Below are positions 45,290 to 54,400 of a DNA stretch of 64,000 nt, piece by piece. The stretch's first letter is position 1, and every line of letters starts with the position of its first letter. The notes under the pieces are model-generated. The model was not told the origin of the DNA. It saw nothing but the letters and a program-made list of their open reading frames with translations, and ran no database searches. Both the position numbers and the translations under genes were made by a program. The DNA comes from JAWPMT01 sp965267435 (GTDB lineage Bacteria > Bacteroidota > Bacteroidia > Cytophagales > Cyclobacteriaceae). The stretch spans positions 3,534,001 through 3,598,000 of the forward strand of contig OZ253960.1 in the NCBI GenBank assembly GCA_965267435.1. Reading direction: 5' to 3'.

Positions 45290-45716
45290 GCTTGTCTCAC
45301 TCTTAATTTCCAGCAATACAAATTTGATGTGTAGACAGTGGGCATCAGTTAAGTACTCGATTTTTGGAGTCATTCTCTCGACGAAACGTCAAAAGCTCTC
45401 GACGAATCATAGTCACTGCATCTACCACAAACCCAAAAACGGTTATTGAGAAGCCTGAAGGCACTTTTTTGCCATTCAGCCTCTAAATCCCTCTTCTATA
45501 TATAGGAGGACGATTCTGGTCTATAAGGGGGACCGATTAACGGGTTTTTGCTACACAAAAACCAATAACCGACAATTTTTTTCCGAAATCGACAAAATCA
45601 GATCATTCATCGAAACTGAAGATCGAGGCTTTCAATTTCTCGCTTACTTCGAAACAGTTAACAACGAAAACAAACACAAAACATCAACACTAAAGACTAG
45701 ACAAATGGAACCAAAA

Positions 45717-46052
45717 ATGACCGAAACTCTCCGATACCTTTTCATAGCTTTCCTCTTCATCCTTGCTAGCCAGGGAATCGCACAGGACAAGACATCAGAT
45801 CTTCCTTCCGACACAAGCGTAACTGAAAACGCGCTTTACCCTAACACCGCAACTGCAGAGATCGCTATCAACGAGGCACCTACAACTTTCACAAACGATA
45901 CTCAGGTCATCGAAGCCGGTTCTACAATGGAGGAACTTTCCTTTTCAATCGACGAGATCACTGAGGGCGTATCTTACTTCAAGGTGAAAAAGGTGGCCCA
46001 CAAGACAAAATTCGCCGAGGAGCGACTCGTCAGAAAGTCCTACATCGTCTAA
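45717..46052 (+). CDS. Small exported protein of unknown function
   Basis: 111 residues from ATG 45717 (MTETLRYLFIAFLFILASQGIAQ, a signal peptide); an ATG at 45705 adds four residues. The mature part is Thr/Glu rich (LPSDTSVTENALYPNTATAEIAI) and ends in a basic stretch (FKVKKVAHKTKFAEERLVRKSYIV). No family recognised. An A-rich leader, as often seen before Bacteroidota genes, precedes it. Confidence 0.55.
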   Translation: MTETLRYLFIAFLFILASQGIAQDKTSDLPSDTSVTENALYPNTATAEIAINEAPTTFTNDTQVIEAGSTMEELSFSIDEITEGVSYFKVKKVAHKTKFAEERLVRKSYIV

Positions 46053-46102
46053 GCACCCCCGACTGGAACTCAATATCAGAGTGCATCCCCTTTGACTAAC
46101 TA

Positions 46103-47350
46103 TTAGTCGACAAACTTCCTGAAAACCACAATCGCATTGTGGCCCCCAAACCCGAAAGTATTACTCATCACAACATTCACCTCCTGGCTCTGAGCCTCCC
46201 CTAGTACTAAGTCCAGATTCTCTGGCGCCCGTTCATCAACTTCTTGCGTATTAATCGTAGCTGGCACAAACGAATGATTGATTGCCAGAATGGAAGCGAT
46301 CGCCTCCACACTACCTGCAGCGCCCAGTAAGTGTCCAGTCATCGACTTTGTCGCGCTGATTTTCGGTGAGCTACCACTCGCAATACCTGCAATGGCCTTC
46401 AGCTCACTCATATCACCCATCGGAGTAGACGTAGCGTGCACATTGATGTAGTCCACTTCCTCGATCGGAATCCCGGCCTCCTCTAATCCCAACTTCATCG
46501 CCCTCGCAGCCCCCTCTCCTTCTGGGTGGGTCGCAGTCAGATGATGAGCATCACTTGTCATGGCTCCCCCAGCTACCTCAGCATAGATTTTTGCACCTCG
46601 CTGCCGCGCGTGGTCCAGGCTCTCCAGAATGAGTGTTCCAGACCCCTCACCCATCACAAAGCCATCCCTGTCTCTATCAAATGGCCGTGAGGCAGTGGTG
46701 GGATCATCATTGCGAGTACTCAAGGCCTTGCTGGCATTGAAGCCGGCGATACCAGGTGGATTGATGGCCGCATCTGAGCCTCCGACGACTACCATGTCCG
46801 CCTTACCCCAGCGAATATTGTTGGATGCTTCGACGATCGCTGTATTCCCAGTGGCGCATGCGCTAACCGATGTGAACGAAATTCCCTTAAATCCATACTT
46901 GATGGAGATGACACCCGAAGCCATGTTCACGATGATCTTTGGAACGAAATAGGGATTATACCGTGGTGTGCCATCTCCTTCCGAGAATTCCATCACCTCA
47001 TCATAAAAGGATTGTATGCCGCCATTGCCGGTACCCCAGATCACACCTACCCTTTCCATGTCGATCTGATCCAGATCCACGCCCGAATCGTCAATCGCTT
47101 CCTGCGTGGTGACCAATGCATAGTGCAGGTAAGGGTCGTTGGTTCTGATCTCTTTTCTGTCCAAAAACTCCGAAAGATTGAAGTTCTTCAGCTCGCAAGC
47201 GAATTTGGTCTTAAATTTTTCTGTATCGAAATAAGTGATGTCTGCAGCGCCAGAATGGCCATTTTTCAGCCCATTTAAGAATGCAGACACATTGTTACCG
47301 ATGGGCGTAAGCGCTCCCATGCCGGTAACTACGACTCGTTGTTGCTTCAT
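46103..47350 (-). CDS. fabF: Beta-ketoacyl-ACP synthase II (FabF)
   Basis: 415 residues from ATG 47348-47350 (MKQQRVVVTGMGALTPIG), the usual KAS start; an upstream in-frame start at 47395 would add 15 non-conserved residues. The catalytic triad is visible: Cys in SVSACATGN, His in NVHATSTPMGD and His in GFGGHNAIVV, plus the Lys of ATKSMTGHLLGAAG. It elongates acyl-ACP chains with malonyl-ACP. No acpP beside it; monocistronic by spacing. Confidence 0.95.
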   Translation of the reverse strand: MKQQRVVVTGMGALTPIGNNVSAFLNGLKNGHSGAADITYFDTEKFKTKFACELKNFNLSEFLDRKEIRTNDPYLHYALVTTQEAIDDSGVDLDQIDMERVGVIWGTGNGGIQSFYDEVMEFSEGDGTPRYNPYFVPKIIVNMASGVISIKYGFKGISFTSVSACATGNTAIVEASNNIRWGKADMVVVGGSDAAINPPGIAGFNASKALSTRNDDPTTASRPFDRDRDGFVMGEGSGTLILESLDHARQRGAKIYAEVAGGAMTSDAHHLTATHPEGEGAARAMKLGLEEAGIPIEEVDYINVHATSTPMGDMSELKAIAGIASGSSPKISATKSMTGHLLGAAGSVEAIASILAINHSFVPATINTQEVDERAPENLDLVLGEAQSQEVNVVMSNTFGFGGHNAIVVFRKFVD

Positions 47351-47613
47351 TAGATTTAGTGGGTTATGTCCTTTAAGAAAATCGAAATACCTCAAAGTAG
47401 TTCCATTTTCCAGATGGCCACAAGATTAGCATGCAAAGGTCAACCGGGGCAAATTTTTGTAAGATGAAAGCTTCCATACCAAGTCAGGAAAACGGTGGAG
47501 ATACCTTCGCCCGCCTGCATCCCAGCGCTTCATTTCTTTGATGAAATACTTCACGAAATGAAAACTTTGGTTTACCTTCATATATCCCAAAACCGCACAA
47601 ACCAAACATTGTC

Positions 47614-47832
47614 GTGATCGAAAAATCTACTGTCGTTCTACAGAACTATAATGCGCTAACCTTTTTGGATGCGAGTTCTAAGGTCTTTTTGGAGCGCATG
47701 AGTGTCACCAATCTGCTGGACAGGTTGACGTGGAATGAAAATGAAATAGACACCATTCTTGATATTGTGAGTGACTACCAGATACTTAGTAAAAAGGACC
47801 TTGTGAAGGTCTTTCGCAACCGCGGAGAATGA
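47614..47832 (+). CDS. Possible small protein with a GTG start
   Basis: 72 residues from GTG 47614. Helical and charged (VTNLLDRLTWNENEIDTILDIVSDYQILSKKDLVKVF), no signal peptide, ending 38 bp before the next gene on the same strand. The composition looks protein-like, but no family was recognised. An antisense frame overlaps it. Confidence 0.45.
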   Translation: MIEKSTVVLQNYNALTFLDASSKVFLERMSVTNLLDRLTWNENEIDTILDIVSDYQILSKKDLVKVFRNRGE

Positions 47833-47870
47833 CCTGACCTGACCTTCTACTGTGGTCGCAGGCTGCAATT

Positions 47871-48428
47871 ATGTATCTTACATTACTTCACCAACACAAG
47901 CAAGGCGTGGACAAAGTCGAGAAAGCGCTCAAGGAGCTTGGCTATGCCAGTCAGATCTCCGACGGGACCCTGACCATAAAGCGAAAAAGGAAGTACACCT
48001 TCATTATCATAGGTACGGCCTTCGCGATCCCTGTCATGTGGATAGGCCTTTCCGCTCACTTCACAGTCTTTCTTTTCGGGTTGGGGCTGCTGCTTTTACC
48101 CTGGATCCTACGTGGCTGGAGATTCCCCATTCTCGCGCGATTTATCCCTAATGAGGGTGTTGAACTCAGATATAGTCTGCTGGGAGCCCTCCACAAAGTG
48201 CCCTTCGGCGACATCACAGAACTGCAGCTTGAGCGGACAGTAAAACCAAGTGATGTCAGTCCTTTCATGGAGGGAAGCGACGAGTACGTCTACAATTTTG
48301 TACTAGCTACTGCCAATACCCGCTACATGCTGTTAAGGGTGGAATACCGCACCGACGACCAGGAACAGATTGAGGACATTCGCCATTTCCTGCTCACCTA
48401 CCTTCGCCACTTAAAGTCGGAAGGCTAG
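47871..48428 (+). CDS. Two-helix membrane protein of unknown function
   Basis: 185 residues. Cytoplasmic N-terminus (about 40 residues, basic at TIKRKRKY), then two close hydrophobic segments (FIIIGTAFAIPVMWIGLS and VFLFGLGLLLLPWILRGW, about residues 43-85), then a soluble C-terminal domain of about 95 residues (PYSLLG-like LRYSLLGALHKVPFGDITELQLE). Resembles PH-like/DUF304-type proteins in layout, but no motif is sure. The 3' end overlaps the NtrY-like kinase by 18 bp. Confidence 0.55.
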   Translation: MYLTLLHQHKQGVDKVEKALKELGYASQISDGTLTIKRKRKYTFIIIGTAFAIPVMWIGLSAHFTVFLFGLGLLLLPWILRGWRFPILARFIPNEGVELRYSLLGALHKVPFGDITELQLERTVKPSDVSPFMEGSDEYVYNFVLATANTRYMLLRVEYRTDDQEQIEDIRHFLLTYLRHLKSEG

Positions 48429-49766
48429 CTCAAAAGAGGCGCCACCGCCCACCTCCGAATGGGCCCTGATTCGACCACCATGAGCCCGCATGAACTGCCG
48501 GGACAAGGGCAGCCCGATGCCAGAGCCCTCTTTCTTGGTCGTGTAAAAGGGAACGAATATGTTGGACAGTGTCTCCTTGTCGATTCCCGGGCCATTGTCT
48601 TTGATGCTTAGGAGTACTTCGTCGGGAGTCTTTCTCAGGACGATTTCTATGGTTGGTTGCTCTGCACCATGCAGGGCTTCCATGGCGTTCTTGATGAGAT
48701 TGATCACCACCTGCTCAATCATGGATGCATCGATGCGCACCAGGACCGGGCCCTTTTCGAACTGCTGGACGATGGCGACGCCCTGGGTCTGCAAATGCTC
48801 CTGCTCCAATTCAACGATCTGAGCCACCAGTGCACAGAGGTCTGTGTCCTCCAGCTCCGGTTGAGGCATCCGGGCCAGATCGCCATACGAGTTGACAAAC
48901 TTCACGAGCCCCTTGCTTCGCTTCTCAATCGTCCTCAGGCTCATTTTAAGGTCCTGTTCTTCCTCGTCGTCGAGGTCGGAAATGACTCTGGATGAGCCAT
49001 CTGGGTAAACCATCATTTGATTGATCACCTCGGTGAGGGTAGAAATGGGGATGACACTGTTTTTGATTTCGTGGGTGAGCACACGGATCAACTTCTGCCA
49101 GGATTCTATCTCCTGCTGATCGAGCTCAGCATGGATGTTATGAAGAGCAATGACCTTGTACGCTTGCTTCTGCAGTACCAGCACCTTGGCAATGATCGAT
49201 AGTTGATAGGTCTCGCCTCCTATCTCTGTCTTTAGCAATACGCGCTCGTCACTGCTCAGATGTAGGATGGTATTCGCAAGCTCCTCGTTGACTTTAGTGA
49301 GTGCGTTCGCTTTCGACAGATACGGCACGTGTAGCAGCTCCTTGGCGGCTTCATTGATGAGTGTCACCTGCAGTGAGTCCATTTCATAGGCGAGCAAAGG
49401 CACCTTGCTGTGCTCCACGACCGTCTTGAAGAAGTGAAAATTGCTCTCCTTCTCACTTCGAATTTTGATAAACTCCCGTGTGATGATGTTGAATACCTGG
49501 TAGAGATTCCTGGTACGTCTCCTTTTTTCGGGGTAGACGTTTGAAAAGTCATTTTGCTGGATGGCCATGAGAAAGTTACTGAGATCCTTGTTGGCTTTCT
49601 CCACATAGCGAATGAGGTCTACCAGCAGTATGATGGCGAACAGGACCAGCCAAAATACCAACAGTGAAAATGGCGTATTGACCAATACAAAGACTGCAGA
49701 ATAACCCAAGGCAAGGATCAGCAAGATCCTGGCCACCACCTGAAAGCGGAAGTTTGTAAATGACAT
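48411..49766 (-). CDS. NtrY-like sensor histidine kinase
   Basis: 451 residues. Two transmembrane helices near the N-terminus (about residues 10-28 and 31-50), then a PAS-like middle (EYM... LLAYEMDSLQVTLINEAAKELL) and a kinase core: VLTHEIKNSVIPISTLTEVI (HisKA, phospho-acceptor His), NLIKNAMEALHG (N box), IKDNGPGID (G1), GSGIGLPLSRQFMRAHGG (G2). No HAMP is clear. It lies 5 bp after the sigma-54 activator gene, so the two make a two-component pair. The signal is unknown. Confidence 0.9.
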   Translation of the reverse strand: MSFTNFRFQVVARILLILALGYSAVFVLVNTPFSLLVFWLVLFAIILLVDLIRYVEKANKDLSNFLMAIQQNDFSNVYPEKRRRTRNLYQVFNIITREFIKIRSEKESNFHFFKTVVEHSKVPLLAYEMDSLQVTLINEAAKELLHVPYLSKANALTKVNEELANTILHLSSDERVLLKTEIGGETYQLSIIAKVLVLQKQAYKVIALHNIHAELDQQEIESWQKLIRVLTHEIKNSVIPISTLTEVINQMMVYPDGSSRVISDLDDEEEQDLKMSLRTIEKRSKGLVKFVNSYGDLARMPQPELEDTDLCALVAQIVELEQEHLQTQGVAIVQQFEKGPVLVRIDASMIEQVVINLIKNAMEALHGAEQPTIEIVLRKTPDEVLLSIKDNGPGIDKETLSNIFVPFYTTKKEGSGIGLPLSRQFMRAHGGRIRAHSEVGGGASFELAFRL

Positions 49767-49771
49767 GATCC

Positions 49772-51136
49772 CTAGAGTCCGTATTTTTTCATCTTTCTGT
49801 AAAGGGTCGTGCGCCCAATGCCCAGCTCCTCCGAAGCCTTGCTCAGATTACCATCGAACCGGTCTATGGCCTTTTGAATAGCCTGCTTTTCCACGTCCTC
49901 CACTTTGAGTGAAGTGGTCGTAGACGTCTTGCCTTTTTTCGGCATCAAAAAGTCCCCCGACTTCAGTAAGCGATCACTACTCATGATGATCGCTCTCTCC
50001 ATCGCATGCTGTAATTCACGAATGTTCCCAGGCCAGGGGTACTTGGTCAACGACTTCATGGCATTGTCATCCATTTTCATTCCCGGCTTTTGGTACTTGT
50101 CAGAAAACTGGCGCAGAAAGTGGTTGGCCAAAGTGGGGATGTCCTCTACCCGCTCTCGCAGGGGCGGTACCTCCAGTTCCACCGTATTGATCCTGTACAG
50201 CAGGTCTTGCCGGAATGTTCCCTCCTCGATCATTTCGTATAAAGGCTGATTCGTCGCACTGACGATCCGCACGTCAAAGGGAATCGATTTCGACGAGCCC
50301 ACAGGGTTCACTACCTTATTCTGCAGCACGGATAGCAGCTTCACCTGGAGCGACATATTCAGGTTGCCTATCTCATCGAGAAACACCGTGCCCCCATCTG
50401 CCAACTCAAAGACACCAGACTTGCTCTCTTTAGCATCTGTGAAGGCTCCCTTTACATGGCCAAATAGCTCCGACTCAAACAGTGTCTCTGCAATCGCCCC
50501 AAGGTCTACCTTGATAAATGGCTCACTACTGCGATTGGACATCTTGTGAAGCATACGAGCCACGACTTCCTTCCCCGTGCCGTTCTCTCCCAAGATCAAT
50601 ACAGAAGCATCCGTCGCGGCCACCTTCTCCATCGTCTCATAGATGTGTCCCATGGCGCTGGACGAATAGATCAGCTGCCCATAGGACGATTCGGCATCCT
50701 CCTGGAGCTTGGCCTCCCGACCCTCCAGCTTCTTGATTTTTTTGTTGGACTGCCTCAGGGCAAAGACATTTCGCACGGTGCTCAGCAGCTTTTCCTTTTC
50801 CCAAGGCTTCACCAGAAAATCTACAGCACCCTTTTTCATCGACTCCACGGCCAGATTGATATCGCCATATGCCGTATTGAGGATGACATGTATTTCGTGA
50901 TCGACCTCCTGTATCTTCTGCAGCCAGAAGAGACCTTCATTGCCTGACGTCACTCCCGCTTTGAAATTCATGTCCAGGATGACAACGTCAATATTCTCAC
51001 GCTTCAGCAGCGTCTCGAGTCTATTGGGGCTACTCTCCGTGGAGATCATCTCGTACTCGTGTTTGAGTATGGTCTTAGCCGTGAACAGGACGTCTGGATC
51101 ATCGTCCACGATGAGGATGTGGCCTTTCTGCTTCAT
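49772..51136 (-). CDS. NtrC-type sigma-54-dependent response regulator
   Basis: 454 residues from ATG 51134-51136 (MKQKGHILIVDDDPDV); a longer frame to 51208 lies inside a 40-bp palindrome and is not family-like. Receiver with phospho-acceptor Asp55 (VVILDMNF). AAA+ domain with Walker A GENGTGKE and Walker B GGTVFLDEIGNL. The sigma-54 contact loop reads GAFTDA instead of GAFTGA, a variant I have seen in this phylum. C-terminal Fis-type HTH (LSKASEELGIGRTTLYRKMKKYGL). Upstream, a 40-bp symmetric element (51168-51207) may be its own binding site. Confidence 0.92.
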   Translation of the reverse strand: MKQKGHILIVDDDPDVLFTAKTILKHEYEMISTESSPNRLETLLKRENIDVVILDMNFKAGVTSGNEGLFWLQKIQEVDHEIHVILNTAYGDINLAVESMKKGAVDFLVKPWEKEKLLSTVRNVFALRQSNKKIKKLEGREAKLQEDAESSYGQLIYSSSAMGHIYETMEKVAATDASVLILGENGTGKEVVARMLHKMSNRSSEPFIKVDLGAIAETLFESELFGHVKGAFTDAKESKSGVFELADGGTVFLDEIGNLNMSLQVKLLSVLQNKVVNPVGSSKSIPFDVRIVSATNQPLYEMIEEGTFRQDLLYRINTVELEVPPLRERVEDIPTLANHFLRQFSDKYQKPGMKMDDNAMKSLTKYPWPGNIRELQHAMERAIIMSSDRLLKSGDFLMPKKGKTSTTTSLKVEDVEKQAIQKAIDRFDGNLSKASEELGIGRTTLYRKMKKYGL

Positions 51137-51167
51137 TGGGTCTGGACTTTCGCTCAAGCTTATCCAT

Positions 51168-51207
51168 TGTTTCATTCCAAAACAAGGGATTGTTCCCAAA
51201 TGAAACA
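51168..51207. promoter_or_regulatory. 40-bp symmetric element, copy 1, candidate enhancer site of the NtrC-type activator
   Basis: Outer arms TGTTTCA / TGAAACA and inner arms AACAA / TTGTT share one centre (51187.5). It matches the copy at 60985-61024 in 36 of 40 positions. It sits 31 bp upstream of the activator start and 265 bp upstream of the first MopE exoprotein. Confidence 0.7.
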
Positions 51208-51285
51208 CATTTCAGGGAGTCCTCACGGGCCATCCCACCATCCCGCTCACCTTTGCCCCCCTCCATCGGCCGCCAAAGGCTTGCC

Positions 51286-51314
51286 GACGGCGCAGCGCGC
51301 ATGTGCGAGCCGTC
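51286..51314. repeat. GC-rich hairpin in a GC-rich patch
   Basis: GACGGC / GCCGTC arms (51286-51291 and 51309-51314), with an inner GCA / TGC. The surrounding stretch 51225-51350 is clearly richer in G+C than the flanks. Could be a DNA-structure or transcript element between the activator and the exoprotein gene. Confidence 0.35.
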
Positions 51315-51392
51315 AGGCCCGCTATCCGACCCGCAGTCTCCTTAGTCTCGCACCTATGCTTTCGGCCACTAAGCCATTCGTAGTGAGTCTCT

Positions 51393-51427
51393 TGGGCGCA
51401 ATAATGGCATTTTGCCAATGGCATTTT
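51393..51427 (+). promoter_or_regulatory. Candidate sigma-54 promoter and 11-bp direct repeat upstream of the MopE exoprotein
   Basis: TGGGCGCAATAATGGC (51393-51408) has the GG-N10-GC core, with 9 of 12 consensus positions. A direct repeat AATGGCATTTT (51403-51413 and 51417-51427) overlaps it. Start of transcription would be near 51420, about 53 nt before the ATG. Confidence 0.4.
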
Positions 51428-51472
51428 ATTTAAGTATCTTGTATTACTTATACCGCTCAAACCTAACCTTAC

Positions 51473-54400
51473 ATGAAAACTTCGACTACTTATCGCCCAT
51501 GGGCGAAGACGCTTCTTTTTTCCTTCATTGGATTTTTTTGTTCTCCTGTGATCCCCGCTGAGGGCACAGGCCTTTCCAATTCTGACTTGGATTTTTTTGA
51601 CTTTGAGGACAGCCCTTGCCCAGCGATCTACGTGGCTCCGGGTGCCTCTCCGTCTTCAGGTACGCAGCAGGGACCTACGTCATTCGAGGATGCCCTCGGA
51701 AAAGTGAATGCTGGCGACTTCGGTATCATCTACATGCTACAGGGCAACTACGACATCGATTACGATATCTCGCTGCCATCTGGCGCCACCATCTCTGGAG
51801 GTTTTGAAGTCACACCAGATGGATGGGTCAAGAATAGTAGCCTTCAATCCACCCTCAAGATATCTCGCATTGAAAGCCAGTATGAGATTTTTGGTGACAG
51901 CAAGCAAGCCATCGGCATCAAGCTGGCAGGTGTTGCCAACATCACCCTTACAGATCTATGGATCAATATGCAGTCAATAGATTGTACAAATGACAAGAAG
52001 GGCGTCAGTGTTTACGGCATACACCTCAATAACGTCCAAAACTTTGTCTTTACGCGGATCGAAATCACGACTCCAAATGCCTGCGATGGCCAGGATGGGA
52101 CTTATGGAGAGGACGGTGATGATGGTAGCAATGGCAATGTCGGAGGTCGTGGCTCTCGAGATGGTTCTGCATGTGGCATTGGTGGCACCGCTGGCACGGG
52201 CGGAGGTAGTTTTGGCAATAGCGGCAACAACGGTATTTGCGGTGCCGATGGGCGAGATGCTACTTCCCGGACGTTGCGTACAGGCAGCAATGGTGGCAAT
52301 GGTGGTAATGGTGCACCGGAGGGTAGTAGCGCAGCGGCCGGCACTGGTGGCGATGGTGGCTTTCAGTCGTTGTCTGGAGGTTCTGGTGGATCCGGGGGAA
52401 CCGGAGGAACTACCGGCGGCGATGGACTGGAAGGTACAGATGGTGGCGCCGGCAGCAACGGCACCAGTAGACCCAATGCCACAACTCCCATCCCCAACGG
52501 GTTATACTTCCTACCCCGCAATGGCCAGGACGGTGTCAACGGTCGTGGTGGCCGTGGTGGCGGCGGCGGCGGTGGCGGCGGCGCCCAAAGAGGCCTGTTC
52601 GTCAATGATGGCTCTGGCAATGGAGGCTCTGGCGGCGGTGGCGGCGGCGAAGGTGGCGAAGGTGGAGAAGGCGGTGGCGGCGGTGGCGGCAACTTCGGCC
52701 TGTACACATTCAACTCAACAGGAGCCGTTATCGATGTATCGTACTCCAGGGGCTTGGCGGGTGCTGGTGGTGACCGTGGCCTTGGAGGCGACGGTGGTCT
52801 TGGAGGCGATGGTGGTGTAGCGCAAAATTTCGCCAGTGACGAGATCGGCGGAGGTGGCGCCGGCGGTGATGGAGGCGATGGCGGTAGAGGCGGCAATGGC
52901 GGCAGGGGAGCTCCAGGGTACGGTCAGAACCTTTTTGGAGTTCTCTCCAATATCAATGTTCAGAACACACCTATAACCTCAAACTTGGTGACCGGCAGCG
53001 GCATACCCTGCACAAACTCCATCCTGACCCTGTTCAAATCAAGTGGGGTTTGGAACCTTAACATTCCAGGCGCCAATCTCGTGGAAGATGTCGCTCCGGG
53101 AGTTAGCTCTGGTGATGTAAATGCTCCCACGATAGACGTCTACTTCACGTCTACAGGCATGAAGGATCTTGCCACGAATATCAATGTATTTCGAGACATG
53201 CTTCCAATTGGACTACAGCGGTCTCTTCCTTCCGGTTTTGTGCCGTCGTCGGTACCCACTGGTTCTGTCTTTAGCCTCAATTCCTCCGAATCCGCAGAGG
53301 CTTATTTGTGGAGGATCATTGATGAAAACAACGCCGAAGTTGCTACCTACAACACACAAGATGTAAATGGTATCTCGCTGAGTGAAGGCAGCTACTCAGT
53401 GAGCTTCCAGGTGCTGTCCGAGTGCTGTGGGTGGTCTATACCTGTCTACTCGGCACTAGAAGTGATTGCATGCCTGGATCCGGCTACCTTCTATGAAGAC
53501 GCCGATGGTGATGGGTATGGCAACCCTTCCGTGTCCCAGGACGCTTGTGAAGCGCCACAAGGGTTCGTGGCGAACAACTCCGATTGTAATGACAGCGACG
53601 CCTCCATCAATCCTGGTGCTCCGGAATTATGCGATGGCACCGACAACGACTGCGATGGCACTGCCGATGAAGACCTCCCTGTTTTCACCTTCTTCTTTGA
53701 TGAGGACGGCGACGGCTTTGGTAATCCCGATAGAGTCGAGGAGAACTGCGTGGCACCTCCCGGCTACGTGGACAATGGCGACGATTGCGATGACAGCAAT
53801 GCCGACGTCAACCCCAACGCTCTTGAGATCTGCGATGGTGTCGACAATAACTGCGACGGTACGGTAGATGAAGGTCTATCAGTGGATGCTGATGGCGATG
53901 GATTCACAGCGGTTGGCTCGTGCCTTGGCTCAGCCGATGATTGCGATGATGCCGATCCCACGGTCTTCCCGGGAGCACCGGAGATTTGCGATGGACTTGA
54001 CAACAACTGCGACGGCGTAGTGGATGAAGGTCTATCCGTGGATGCTGACGGCGATGGATTCACCGCGGTTGGGTCATGCCTGGGCTCAGCCGATGATTGC
54101 GACGATGCCGATCCCACAGTATTCCCGGGAGCACCAGAAATATGCGATGGTGTCGACAATAACTGTGACGGTACGGTAGATGAAGGTCTATCCGTGGATG
54201 CCGACGGCGATGGATTCACTGCGGTTGGCTCCTGCGAGGGCACAGCCGATGATTGCGACGATGCCGATCCCACAGTATTCCCGGGAGCTCCAGAACTTTG
54301 TGATGGACGAGACAATAACTGCGACGGCGTCGTCGACGAAGGTCTATCCGTGGATGCCGACGGCGACGGATTCACAGCGGTCGGCTCCTGCGAGGGCACA

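Larger units (their letters stand above)
44597..45704. other. 1.1-kb gene-poor region
   Basis: Contains the promoter of the 44087 gene, an orphan minus-strand terminator (45252-45289), an 11-bp direct repeat with 21-bp period (45375-45406), a pair of imperfect repeats (45501-45538) and a dyad GGTTTTTG-N5-CAAAAACC (45543-45563). Open frames at 45013-45243 and 45149-45373 have no protein-like features. Confidence 0.5.

Noticed and set aside
51152..51165. GG-N10-GC on the minus strand just before the activator
   Set aside because: Flanking consensus is poor and leaves only a few nucleotides of leader; probably chance.
51137..51208. N-terminal extension of the sigma-54 activator to an upstream ATG
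   Set aside because: Not family-like and coincides with the 40-bp symmetric element.
52102..52896. Long minus-strand Pro-rich frames
   Set aside because: Mirror image of the Gly-rich coding region; no starts, signals or families.
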